A DNA stretch of 41,744 bases, taken from positions 1 to 41,744 of the forward strand of contig JAJFKA010000079.1 of the NCBI GenBank assembly GCA_021773555.1. Reading direction: 5' to 3'. Position 1 is the first letter of the stretch. Each line of letters starts with the position of its first letter. A model generated the notes under the pieces. It was given only the letters and a program-made list of their open reading frames with translations, searched no databases and was not told the DNA's origin. Origin of the DNA: Gammaproteobacteria bacterium (GTDB taxonomy: Bacteria > Pseudomonadota > Gammaproteobacteria > Pseudomonadales > Azotimanducaceae). The translations under genes and the position numbers were made by a program. Positions 32,989 to 41,603 of this stretch are shown piece after piece.

Positions 32989-34551
32989 ATGCCGCAAGAA
33001 CTTGATAAACGTAACGTCGCTTCGATAATCGATGAACTTCTGGATAGCCCACAACTTCCTGCATTGTTAGATGAACTTCCTGCGCAAACCATCGCCCACC
33101 TGTTGGCGGTGACAGGGATAGAATCACTTGCCACTAACATTCCGGTACATAAGCTGGAAGCCGTACTCGACATCCAGCTCTGGCAGGCATCACCCGGTGA
33201 GCAACAGGCACTTGACCCGGAACAGTTTCTCCCCTGGCTTGAGAGTTGGAACGAAGCAGGATCAGAATTTGTAGCATCGAGGCTCGAGGCGCTCGGTTCC
33301 GAATTCGTCGCCGTCTGTTTCGCAAGGTATCTGTCCGCAACCGATACGAGCCTTGTGGGCATCAGTCAATCGGGACACGAGTTTGGTGGCTATGACGTCG
33401 TTCCGAAACAAGCCGCCGATGAAGGAGTGGATGAAGCCTGGTTTATTCTGCTCGAAACACTCCAACATTTACACGCTGTCGCACCAGATTTCCTGACGCA
33501 GGTCTTGAACAGGTGCAGCTTCGTGCGCAGCATCTTGCGCGAGGATGTATCGGAACATGATATGTATGGTCACATTCACCAACATCTTGAGGAAGACCGC
33601 GAGCTCAAAGCGGAACAGGCGGGATTTGTAACACCGACGGATGCCTTCGCTTTCCTCACCATATCCCGCGATAGTGATCCAGACGAGGTCCTCGAATCAG
33701 TTGCCTACGATGAGTTGAGCCGTCGTTATTTCCGGCCCAGGGCGCTGCGGATCGATGCGGCCGATACACCTCTGGTAATGACATCGCAGGCCGACTTGTC
33801 TGCATTGAAACAAACTCTCGGTGAACTTGGCATCAGCGGCGTACCAATCGCCGGACTACTCAGTCATGACCGCAGCGAGGCCCCAAAAACGTTACTTGAT
33901 ACTGCCATGACTGCTCTGGCAGAAGAGTCAGGCGATCTGTTCCAGCGGCGCAAGGACGAAACTCTGTACCTCGCCAACGTGTTGATTGCGGGTGTTGGTC
34001 TGCGCGGGACCGCCTTCAGCGAAGCCAATGCGGTTAAAGCCGTTCAGGCGACCTGCAATCTGGGCTTCGAATATCTAATCCGGGAAACCGGGCTGGCGCG
34101 CGAGGAGGCTCACTTCGAACTGTTAAGCGCAGAGCCGGGATTGATTCGACCCTTTCAACTGGGATTCAGTCTACTCAACCGTATCCCGGTCGCGGCTGCC
34201 AGCGCAATCGCCGATTTTCTGCGCGACAGTCGGACCCATTCAAGGCTCAAGCGTGTGCCCTGGATCGCGTCACAACTCGATCACCTGTTGCCGGGACACA
34301 CCTTTCTTAAAAAGGTGGAAGAACGCAGGTTCGAAGATCTGAAACCAGACATACAGTTACTTGCCCTCGTGCTGGACAACGTCACCATACTCTGCCTCGA
34401 ACTCTTGCTGGACCCGTTCCCGGTATTCCCGCGCATTCTCTCCATGGAGCCAACTCCGATGCGTCTCGATCGCTCACTTCGTTTTGTTCGCGACCTGGAG
34501 GACCTCGCCCGGATTGAATTGTGTCTGTCCACCTTGACCGTGGATATGTGA
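32989..34551 (+). CDS. DUF6178 family protein
   Basis: A 520-residue, predominantly helical, soluble protein with no signal peptide. The N-terminus (NVASIIDELLDSPQLPALLDELPAQTIAHLLAVTGIE) and the conserved segments WLESWNEAGSEFVASRLEALGSEFVAVCF and DEVLESVAYDELSRRYFRP are as I recall for DUF6178 proteins of gamma- and deltaproteobacteria. The 'D..LQ.L.PEQ' and 'RRKDETLYLANVL' segments also fit. No enzymatic motif is visible. The gene lies behind the promoter and hairpin region at 32696-32941 and 60 bases before a small unknown gene, with which it may be transcribed. Confidence 0.7.
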   Translation: MPQELDKRNVASIIDELLDSPQLPALLDELPAQTIAHLLAVTGIESLATNIPVHKLEAVLDIQLWQASPGEQQALDPEQFLPWLESWNEAGSEFVASRLEALGSEFVAVCFARYLSATDTSLVGISQSGHEFGGYDVVPKQAADEGVDEAWFILLETLQHLHAVAPDFLTQVLNRCSFVRSILREDVSEHDMYGHIHQHLEEDRELKAEQAGFVTPTDAFAFLTISRDSDPDEVLESVAYDELSRRYFRPRALRIDAADTPLVMTSQADLSALKQTLGELGISGVPIAGLLSHDRSEAPKTLLDTAMTALAEESGDLFQRRKDETLYLANVLIAGVGLRGTAFSEANAVKAVQATCNLGFEYLIRETGLAREEAHFELLSAEPGLIRPFQLGFSLLNRIPVAAASAIADFLRDSRTHSRLKRVPWIASQLDHLLPGHTFLKKVEERRFEDLKPDIQLLALVLDNVTILCLELLLDPFPVFPRILSMEPTPMRLDRSLRFVRDLEDLARIELCLSTLTVDM

Positions 34552-34611
34552 ATACTTACTAACGTCAAACGACGGTGACAGTACAGGCAGACACCAAAAA
34601 AAGGAGACGCC

Positions 34612-35037
34612 ATGAGCATGAGAACCGTGTCAGACCAGAACCACGGATGGCAATTTCAGATCCCGGTGATCACGCCCGGTGGCCAGGTCACCGAGGTAAC
34701 GCGACACGAAAAACAGGGTTCGTTACTGGCCCATGCGCACAGCCCGGACTATTTTGAGCTTTATTTTGAACTCGTCTCCTTTACCGGGTCAGTGCCTGCC
34801 AGATCGCTAATTCCAAAATTACAGGGACAACTGAAAGATCAGTTTTCAGAAGTCACGTTCACGGAGATCCGGCAGGGGGATCTGCTCGGTTTTTCCACCA
34901 CGGAATTTACGTTTTCAAGTACCGAGAAAACCCGCCGTTTCATTTTTGTCGACGGAAACAAGCGAACCTACCGGTTGATTTACAATCCGCTCTCGCCCCT
35001 CAATGAAATCGTGCTTGATTCCGTCAGGCTCGAGTAG
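34612..35037 (+). CDS. Hypothetical protein, 141 aa
   Basis: A small soluble protein with no signal peptide, beginning MSMRTVSDQNHGWQFQIPV and running through an alternating strand pattern (YFELYFELVSF, FTEIRQGDLLGFSTTEFTF, TRRFIFVDGNKRTYRLIYNP), which suggests a mixed alpha/beta barrel like DcrB or PsbP-type folds, though I cannot assign a family. The ribosome site AAAGGAG is strong. It follows the DUF6178 gene at 60 bases and is convergent with the deacylase gene (17 bases between stops). Possibly a partner of DUF6178, but only by position. Confidence 0.75.
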   Translation: MSMRTVSDQNHGWQFQIPVITPGGQVTEVTRHEKQGSLLAHAHSPDYFELYFELVSFTGSVPARSLIPKLQGQLKDQFSEVTFTEIRQGDLLGFSTTEFTFSSTEKTRRFIFVDGNKRTYRLIYNPLSPLNEIVLDSVRLE

Positions 35038-35054
35038 AACACATTAGTGGCCAC

Positions 35055-36749
35055 TTACAGCCCACGATAAAGCTGGCCGGCGTAGGCCCCGGTATGTTCG
35101 TTGTTGCTGAGAAATGGTTGCCCGTTGACAATGACCGACAGCATCCCCTGCGCATATTGTCTCAGCCGCTTTGCACCCGACGGTAAATCGTAAACGACCT
35201 CGGGCATACGCGCACCCACGGTCTCAGGGTCGAACACGTTTATATCCGCATTCATGCCAACACGGATAAGGCCACGGTCATGCATACCGAATTGCGTCGC
35301 AGTGTTGTAGGTTATCTCGCGAACAGCCTGCTCGAGTGTCAGGGCCTGCTGCTCACGCACCCAATAACTGAGCAAATGAGTCTGCAGCGAGCTGTCCATA
35401 ATCTGGGAAACATGCGCGCCGGAATCAGAGAAGGTCACCGCTGAACGCGGATGCCGGATCATCTCAATGACGTCGTCCTGATACTCATTGGCAACCGGTT
35501 GGCGGAAGAACTGTTTGAAGTCGCTTTGCAGGCCAAGCTCGATCATCAACTCAACCGGATGCATATTTTTTTCAGCCGCGATGTCTTTCAGCAGCCGTTG
35601 CTGTCCCTGCATGGAATCAACGACATAAAGATAGTCATAATCGGGTGGCCGCGCCTCGACGCCTACTATCTTCGGACCCTGGTACTTACCGGAGGCTACT
35701 TCGACCATCCGTGCTCGCAGTTCCGGGTCCATAAACTTCGCTTTCTGTTCTGCAAGGGGTAATGAGCGCACATCCCGCCAGACATCCCAGGTATCAAATG
35801 GCATCTGGGTTGCAAAGGAAAGCAGCGTATTGAGTTCTCGGGAGTGAACCTGCGCAAAAATCCGCCCACCGGCAGCTGCGGCTTCGTCCAACAAATCAAA
35901 GTAGGGTCGCCACAGGTCCCGACCATACCGGGTACTGAACATTCCCCAGGTCTGAGGGATGCCGGACTCCACGGAAAGGTCCCTCAATCGACCGAGGTAT
36001 TCTGCAACCCGCTCAGGATTACGGCCCGGAGATTCACCTGCAATCTCAAAGATCCCCCGACCAGTTTTTCCCATTGCATTGACAATGGCTCTGACCTCTC
36101 CCCAATCAGCGACTCGACTGGCCACTGGGCGATCATCTGCGGTGATATGGTTCGGTGTTCTTGACGTTGAAAATCCGATCGCCCCGGCCTGAACGGCTTC
36201 CACCACCAGGTCGGACATGGTTTTAAGCTCATCGCTGCTGGCCTGCTCAGAGAAGGCCCGTTCTCCCATCACGAAGGTTCGAAGCGCGGAATGTCCAATG
36301 TATCCCGCGTAGTTAATCCCCTTGGGCAATGCTTCTATGGTATCCAGAAATTCCGGATAACTGGACCAGGACCACTTGATGCCAGCCTGCATCGCCTGGG
36401 GGGAGATGTCTTCGGCTCGCTCCAGATTTCGAAACACAAGATCCGCATCGGATTCCTTACAGGGGGCGAGGGTAAAGCCACAATTTCCCATGACAACGCT
36501 GGTCACGCCGTGATAGCAGGAGCAGGAGCCCACATGATCCCAAAATATCTGAGCATCCATATGTGTATGCCCATCGACAAATCCAGGTGAAACCATGTGG
36601 CCTTCAGCATCAATGGTCTCTCTGGCTGAGGAGCTGATCCGGCCAATGGCTGCAATCTTGCCATCCAGAACTCCGACATCAGCCCGGAAGCGGGCTGAAC
36701 CCGATCCGTCAACAACCGTACCGTTTTTGATCAACAGGTCATAGGTCAT
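35055..36749 (-). CDS. N-acyl-D-amino-acid deacylase (amidohydrolase family 3)
   Basis: A 564-residue amidohydrolase. The N-terminal YDLLIKNGTVVDGSGSARFRADVGVLDGKIAAIG is the family's beta-sandwich start; metal site VDGHTHMDAQIFWD (HxH) is near 65-75, then VVMGNCGFTLAPC with the bridging Cys of D-aminoacylases. Later come YIGHSALRTFVMG and TFSDSGAHVSQIMDSSL with the catalytic Asp, and a C-terminal GMNADINVFDPETV. It should release D-amino acids or other amines from N-acyl or cyclic amides; the true substrate may differ. It has AAGGGG before the start and stands alone. Confidence 0.85.
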   Translation of the reverse strand: MTYDLLIKNGTVVDGSGSARFRADVGVLDGKIAAIGRISSSARETIDAEGHMVSPGFVDGHTHMDAQIFWDHVGSCSCYHGVTSVVMGNCGFTLAPCKESDADLVFRNLERAEDISPQAMQAGIKWSWSSYPEFLDTIEALPKGINYAGYIGHSALRTFVMGERAFSEQASSDELKTMSDLVVEAVQAGAIGFSTSRTPNHITADDRPVASRVADWGEVRAIVNAMGKTGRGIFEIAGESPGRNPERVAEYLGRLRDLSVESGIPQTWGMFSTRYGRDLWRPYFDLLDEAAAAGGRIFAQVHSRELNTLLSFATQMPFDTWDVWRDVRSLPLAEQKAKFMDPELRARMVEVASGKYQGPKIVGVEARPPDYDYLYVVDSMQGQQRLLKDIAAEKNMHPVELMIELGLQSDFKQFFRQPVANEYQDDVIEMIRHPRSAVTFSDSGAHVSQIMDSSLQTHLLSYWVREQQALTLEQAVREITYNTATQFGMHDRGLIRVGMNADINVFDPETVGARMPEVVYDLPSGAKRLRQYAQGMLSVIVNGQPFLSNNEHTGAYAGQLYRGL

Positions 36750-37086
36750 CGCTATCCCCTTCTATTTTAAAATGAAGTCATCATTTCTTTAGCAGTTTGA
36801 CTCACCACCATACACTCTCTATACGCTCTTAAACAGTCATGAACAACAGCCACGCGGCGCCGGGCAGTACCGGTCACAAACCCCACGGCAACGGGGCGGA
36901 ACCCACGGAGGCTTCCAATTTCCGATCTGGATGTCCAACTTCACAACACTTCCAGACCTGAGCCGCCAATCTCTATTTCGCTGGTTTATACGCCGGTAAC
37001 GCCGCCGAATATATCGAATGCAGCGCGTGGAAAGAATGAGTTATATTCGATCCACATCCATGCAACAGGAACCAGGAGAGACAGCT
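36750..37086. other. Intergenic region between divergent genes
   Basis: About 340 bases between the deacylase gene (minus) and the MaoC gene (plus). On the plus strand TTGACT, 17 bases, TATACG (about 36798-36826) is a weak promoter-like pair. A 7-bp inverted repeat ATCGAAT/ATTCGAT with a 25-base spacer lies at 37013-37051, about 35 bases before the MaoC start, and may be an operator. No coding frame is convincing. Confidence 0.4.
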
Positions 37087-37563
37087 ATGTCCGATGCATT
37101 ACAAAAAGCCTTCGAGGTCATGACCGCAAGAATTGGCGAACAAACGTCGCAAAGTGAATGGTTCGAAATCACCCAGGATCGTGTTAACGACTTCGCTGAT
37201 GTAACCATGGACCATCAATGGATACATGTGGATGTTGACCGCGCGAATGCCGGTCCTTTCGGTGCACCGATTGCTCATGGGCAATTAACCCTGTCCATCA
37301 TGAGCCACCTGCCACGAGCCGCCGCCGCTGCCACCAGTGGTCCTGCACTCGAAGGGCAGAAATTGGGCATCAACTATGGCTTTGACAAGGTACGCTTCCC
37401 TTCACCGGTACCCGTTGGATCGAAAATCCGAACAACCAGCACACTAAAACGCGTGGAGATCAAAGGTGGCATGCTGGAAACCATGAACGAGGTTAAGGTC
37501 GAAATCGAAGGCCAGGAAAAACCTTGTTGCGTTGCCGAAAGCCTCGGTCGACTGGTGTTCTAG
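37087..37563 (+). CDS. MaoC-like hydratase (hot-dog fold)
   Basis: A 158-residue single hot-dog MaoC protein. The hydratase 2 motif reads DFADVTMDHQWIHVDVDRANAGPFGAPIAHGQLTLS, with the catalytic Asp and His in the D-x4-H arrangement (DHQWIH) and the AHG turn. The C-terminal half VRFPSPVPVGSKIRTTSTL is also typical of the family. It should hydrate a trans-2-enoyl-CoA or a related thioester. The start ATG 37087 has AGGAGAG before it; an earlier in-frame ATG (37018) has none. It stands alone between intergenic spaces and could join fatty acid or aromatic degradation. Confidence 0.88.
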   Translation: MSDALQKAFEVMTARIGEQTSQSEWFEITQDRVNDFADVTMDHQWIHVDVDRANAGPFGAPIAHGQLTLSIMSHLPRAAAAATSGPALEGQKLGINYGFDKVRFPSPVPVGSKIRTTSTLKRVEIKGGMLETMNEVKVEIEGQEKPCCVAESLGRLVF

Positions 37564-37856
37564 CCCGCATTATTCATGAAAGGAATGGATTTTCTGGCAA
37601 TTGTGGCGAAATAGCCGTAGCTATGTCTTGAGCGATTTTGTTCAAGATTCGAAGGCAGAATTGTCTAAAAAACCATTCAGACACAGGCTGCCCAGAGACC
37701 GGAAAGCCAGTACAGCACCGGCACTTTTTCAGTTCGCGTCTGAGGTGGCAGAAAAACCGAAATAGTCATCTCGCAATTCACAGTATCCGATTGATGCCGG
37801 AAGCGTAGCTGGTTTCCACCGAAACACTTTATGTTTTCTATTTGCTCCATTTCCTG

Positions 37857-39344
37857 TTAATTCTCCACCGACGTTCTTGTCCGGTCGAGAGCATAGCGCT
37901 CATCCAGATTTTTCCTGATGTCCGCGTAAACATCCCTGGTGATCTTGTAACGCCTGATCAGGCTAATCGGGATAAGATGTAACAGCGGCACGCCAATGCC
38001 AACAATCAGCCCCAGTCGCATGATGGTTTCCGGGTCCACATCGGATGGCAAGGTGTTAGTCGGAAACGCGATCAAGGTAATAATCAAACCACCCATCACG
38101 ATGCCCAGACCTGAAATCGCTTTACCGGAAAAAGACAGTGCCGCCGAAAACATGGCTTCCTGTCGGAATCCTGTTCGCAACTCGTGATCGTCGAGCACAT
38201 CGGCGACGATGGAAGCTCCAATAATTCCCTGGATCACCGCGATACTTGCGCCAAATCCTCCTGCCGCCACCAGAATCACCAGCAGCATCGGGTCGCCGTT
38301 GTTCGGAAGCACATCCAGAAAACGCAACAGCACCAGTATAATCCCATCAAACAGGCTCACGGTGGCGCAAACAAGCATTATACTTTTCTTGTCCCATCGA
38401 CGCTGTACAAATGCAACCAGCGGGAAGGCTAACACAGCACCCAGCGCTGAAAGCACAAACCATCGCAGGTCTTCTGTTCCCAGTCCCCAGAAAAATGTCG
38501 TCATATAAATACCAATATTCGCGGTGGTACCGCTAATCGCCGAGGACAACAGAACGATGAGGAACACCAGCGCAAACTGCTTATTTTTCAGAGCCCGGAT
38601 TAACTCCCGCACAACATTTATAAAACCAAACCGAACTGGAACGTTTGAATGTTGACGCAGGAATGGAATCTCCTTGCGCGTCAATATTGTTGTCAGCAGG
38701 GCGCCCGAGGTCAGCAATATTCCGGCACATAAAGCCATCAGCGGATAACCATCCGGATTAAGCTGGCCCACCGGATACTGATCGGTACCGGGCATCACAA
38801 ATGTGTAAATAAACAGTGGAAAGCTGACACCTATGGTCCAGCCAACAGCAAACCTGTAGGACATGACTGAGGTCCGCTCATGGTAGTCATCGGTAAGTTC
38901 CGCAGCAATGGCGGCCCAGGGCACAAAATAAAGGGTCATCATGCCCCGGGTCAGTATTGTAAACCCGAGCAACCAGGCAAACAGCATACTCTCACCCAGA
39001 CTCACCGGTGGAACAAACAGCGCGAATATACCGATCCCAAGGGGAATCGAGGCAATTAACATTAACGGGTGACGGCGGCCCCAGCGCGTCTTCAGGTTAT
39101 CAGAGAGTGAGGCTACCAGCGGGTCGGTCACCGCATCGAAAACAATAGCCAGTGCCAGTGCGATTGAAACCAGAAACGCATCCATGCCGAGAATCTGGTT
39201 GTAAAACAGCAATGTAAAGGTGTTGAACACCCAGTTCTTGACTGTGTCGGGGATCGCGCCAATGCCCTGGGAAAGTTTGGTTGAAAAACGGAGTCTGCTG
39301 GTTCGCTCGTTTCTTACATAGTGGGGTCGATCTACTACTGACAT
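37857..39344 (-). CDS. Second GPH-type (MelB-like) symporter
   Basis: A 495-residue transporter with twelve predicted helices and the GPH signature DAVTDPLVASLSDNLKTRWGRRHPLMLIASIP between helices 2 and 3; the second loop reads PWAAIAAELTDDYHERTSVMSYR. It lacks the long insert seen in the first GPH protein, and the two are only moderately alike, so they are not a recent duplication. Start at 39344 with AAGG before it. Divergent from the LLM oxidoreductase gene with about 140 bases between starts, suggesting joint control of uptake and oxidation of one substrate. Confidence 0.86.
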   Translation of the reverse strand: MSVVDRPHYVRNERTSRLRFSTKLSQGIGAIPDTVKNWVFNTFTLLFYNQILGMDAFLVSIALALAIVFDAVTDPLVASLSDNLKTRWGRRHPLMLIASIPLGIGIFALFVPPVSLGESMLFAWLLGFTILTRGMMTLYFVPWAAIAAELTDDYHERTSVMSYRFAVGWTIGVSFPLFIYTFVMPGTDQYPVGQLNPDGYPLMALCAGILLTSGALLTTILTRKEIPFLRQHSNVPVRFGFINVVRELIRALKNKQFALVFLIVLLSSAISGTTANIGIYMTTFFWGLGTEDLRWFVLSALGAVLAFPLVAFVQRRWDKKSIMLVCATVSLFDGIILVLLRFLDVLPNNGDPMLLVILVAAGGFGASIAVIQGIIGASIVADVLDDHELRTGFRQEAMFSAALSFSGKAISGLGIVMGGLIITLIAFPTNTLPSDVDPETIMRLGLIVGIGVPLLHLIPISLIRRYKITRDVYADIRKNLDERYALDRTRTSVEN

Positions 39345-39487
39345 TCGCTAACCTTTCTGTGCTGCCGTATTAAGTGCGTGAGATAACCAGGCAGACTCCA
39401 TTGTGCCTTGTGGCGAGTAAGAAGGTATAGAATTGTTCGCCGCATATCGAGTAAATTCCACGGCTTCGAAGGGAGAAACTGCGAAAC

Positions 39488-40573
39488 ATGTCATCGATGA
39501 ATGAAATTGGATTCTATACACTCGCCGGTGCACCGGAATCACCACGGGACCTGATCGCAGAAGTGACCGCGGCGGAGAACATGGGAATCGGTGCGTGCTT
39601 CATTTCCGAGCGCTTTAACATCAAGGAGGCGGCAACCATCTCGGGTGCCGTGGGAGCGATTTCCAGCAATATAGGTATTGCAACCGCAGCGACCAACCAG
39701 AATACCCGCCATCCGATCGTGACCGCCGCCTACGCATCGACCATGCATTTTTTGACCGGCGGTCGGTTCAGTCTGGGTCTCGGGCGCGGTATTGATCCGA
39801 TGTTTGATGCATTTGGACTGCCACATATCAAAACTTCCCAGTTGGAAGACTTCGCGGATATCATGCGCCGCCTGCATCATGGTGAAACGATCATTGGTCA
39901 TGAAGGTCCGGCAGGCTCCTGGCCGGTACTCAGACTGGACCCTGGCTTTAATGAACATATACCCTTGACGCTAACTGCTTTTGGACCCAATTCCCTGGCC
40001 CTGGGTGGTGGTGCCTTTGATGCCGTTGTCCTGCATACCTTTTTTACCGATGAAACCACTGCCCGGGCAGTAAAAACTGTAAAGGATGCTGCGGAACAGG
40101 CGGGGCGAAATCCCGACCACGTGCGGGTCTGGTCGTGTTTTGCAACAATCGGGGATCACCTTCCCTATGCAGTCCGACTGAAGAAGACCGTTGGTCGTAT
40201 GTCGACCTATTTACAGGCCTATGGTGATTTGATGGTGAAGACTAACCAATGGGATCCCGCAGTGCTCAAGCGCTTTCGTGAGGACGATCTGATCGCTAAT
40301 TTTAAGGGCGCCCTGGATCAGAAGGCGACGACGAACGAGTTGGAACAAGTAGCTGAACTCATCCCTCCCGACTGGCTAGGGGCGGCAGCCACCGGCTCTC
40401 CTGACGAGTGCACCGCTGCGATTCAGAATCAGTTCGACCTTGGTTGCGACGGAGTCATCCTGCACGGCGCGTCGCCTGATGATCTGGCGCCTATTGTCGA
40501 TAACTACAGACAGTCCCGGGATGCGGACAAGTTCCGGCATTTACCTTCAAATCCAGCGCTGGCACCCGATTAG
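39488..40573 (+). CDS. LLM class oxidoreductase, F420-type (TIGR03857-like)
   Basis: A 361-residue luciferase-like TIM-barrel oxidoreductase. The opening IGFYTLAGAPESPRDLIAEVTAAENMGIGACFISERFNIKEAATISGA has the layout of the F420-dependent TIGR03857 subgroup; HFLTGGRFSLGLGRG is the central phosphate-binding block, and ATGSPDECTAAIQNQFDLGCDGVILHGASPDD the end. It would move hydride between F420 (or FMN) and an alcohol, aldehyde or ketone. F420 use in such a host is not proven from this window. A ribosome site GGGAG lies some way before the ATG; an internal ATG at residue 4 is an alternative start. Confidence 0.85.
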   Translation: MSSMNEIGFYTLAGAPESPRDLIAEVTAAENMGIGACFISERFNIKEAATISGAVGAISSNIGIATAATNQNTRHPIVTAAYASTMHFLTGGRFSLGLGRGIDPMFDAFGLPHIKTSQLEDFADIMRRLHHGETIIGHEGPAGSWPVLRLDPGFNEHIPLTLTAFGPNSLALGGGAFDAVVLHTFFTDETTARAVKTVKDAAEQAGRNPDHVRVWSCFATIGDHLPYAVRLKKTVGRMSTYLQAYGDLMVKTNQWDPAVLKRFREDDLIANFKGALDQKATTNELEQVAELIPPDWLGAAATGSPDECTAAIQNQFDLGCDGVILHGASPDDLAPIVDNYRQSRDADKFRHLPSNPALAPD

Positions 40574-40698
40574 TCTGACGAGAACTCAGGGGTAAAACGA
40601 ATATTGTCCCGGTTAAGTCCGTCAATGACCACGGACAAGCCACCAGACTTGATCATCCACTCCAGTCGGTGATCCCGATACTCCCGCTTGAACTGATA
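40570..40698 (-). pseudogene. Possible C-terminal gene remnant (about 42 codons)
   Basis: On the minus strand the bases between the SDR and LLM genes read a short open stretch of protein-like character, from YQFKREYRDHRLEWMIKSGG to RFTPEFSSD, ending in TAA at 40572-40570, which overlaps the LLM stop. A TGA lies just upstream, and the frame before it contains more stops, so no full gene exists. An ATG inside (MIKSGGLSVVIDGL) could start a 28-residue peptide. Family not recognised; it may be chance. Confidence 0.22.
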
Positions 40699-40737
40699 TC
40701 ATGGCTGATTCTCTTAAAATCGACCGGCAGATTATTG

Positions 40738-41526
40738 CTATCCGTGTTGCGGATAAACCCAGGGATGCGAAGCCGACAGACCGCCATCGACAGGTATCGC
40801 CTGGCCGTTAACGTAGGAAGCCGCATCACTGAGTAGAAAACAGGCCATCTCGGCGATTTCCCGCGGTTGTCCAAAGCGCGCAGTCGGATTGACCTGCCCT
40901 ATTCTACCTTCCGTGCCCCGGGTTCTGGCACGATCAAAGATTGGTGCGGTCATGCCGGTTTCAATCAATCCCGGACAGATCGCATTGATGCGCACTCCTG
41001 TCCCATAAAGTTGATACGCCACTGTTTGCGCAATGCTGATCACTCCGGCTTTGCTGGCGCTGTAATCAACACCACCAGCATTGGCACGTAACCCGGCGAC
41101 ACTGGCGGTGCAAACAATGCTGCCGCTCCCTTGAGCCGTAAAATGGGGTACCGCGTGCTTGACACAGAGGAACACGCCGATGGTATTTACACCCAGGGTG
41201 CGCTGCCAGTCCTCGGGTGTCAGCTCCAGAAAAGGTTTGCCACCACCTCCTATTCCGGCATTTGCATATATCCCGTCAATGCCGCCAAACTCATCCACGC
41301 ACGACTGGATGAAACTATTAACCGCATTTTCATCCGCCACGCTCGCCTGAATTGCGATTGCATTACCGCCTGCGCCGATAACCTCGTCCCGCGTCTGCGT
41401 TACCGCTTCCGACTGGTCAACAGCAACCACACTTGCTCCCTGGGTCGCTGCCAGCAGACAGCTTGCACGGCCGATTCCACTTGCCGCACCTGTTATTACA
41501 ATTCGCTTTCCCTGAAGCTGGGTCAT
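40738..41526 (-). CDS. Short-chain dehydrogenase/reductase
   Basis: A 262-residue classical SDR: cofactor loop GAASGIGRASCLLAATQG (about 12-29), Asp after the second strand (VVAVDQSEA), which favours NAD+, YANAGIGGGG in the NNAG position, catalytic Ser (TASVAG) and Tyr/Lys (YSASKAG), then INAICPGLIETGM and a C-terminal SYVNGQAIPVDGGLSASHPWVYPQ. The NNAG motif is altered to NAG with Ala before it, a minor change. AGGAA lies before the ATG. Upstream are three imperfect 15-base repeats and a MITE-like palindrome. Confidence 0.88.
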   Translation of the reverse strand: MTQLQGKRIVITGAASGIGRASCLLAATQGASVVAVDQSEAVTQTRDEVIGAGGNAIAIQASVADENAVNSFIQSCVDEFGGIDGIYANAGIGGGGKPFLELTPEDWQRTLGVNTIGVFLCVKHAVPHFTAQGSGSIVCTASVAGLRANAGGVDYSASKAGVISIAQTVAYQLYGTGVRINAICPGLIETGMTAPIFDRARTRGTEGRIGQVNPTARFGQPREIAEMACFLLSDAASYVNGQAIPVDGGLSASHPWVYPQHG

Positions 41527-41545
41527 CCGGATTCCTGCCTGTTTG

Positions 41546-41590
41546 TTAGTTGATCGGTTTATTAGTTAATCGGCTATTCGTTGATAGCTA
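41546..41590. repeat. Three imperfect tandem repeats upstream of the SDR gene
   Basis: TTAGTTGATCGGTTTA, TTAGTTAATCGGCTA and TTCGTTGATAGCTA follow one another at 41546-41590. They start 20 bases upstream of the SDR start codon and could be operator sites or flanking debris of the adjacent palindromic element. Confidence 0.45.
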
Positions 41591-41603
41591 ATCAGTTGCC
41601 TAA

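Noticed and set aside
31208-39344. The two GPH transporters as a recent duplication
   Set aside because: Beyond the shared signature loops their sequences differ widely, and one has an insert between helices 5 and 6 that the other lacks.
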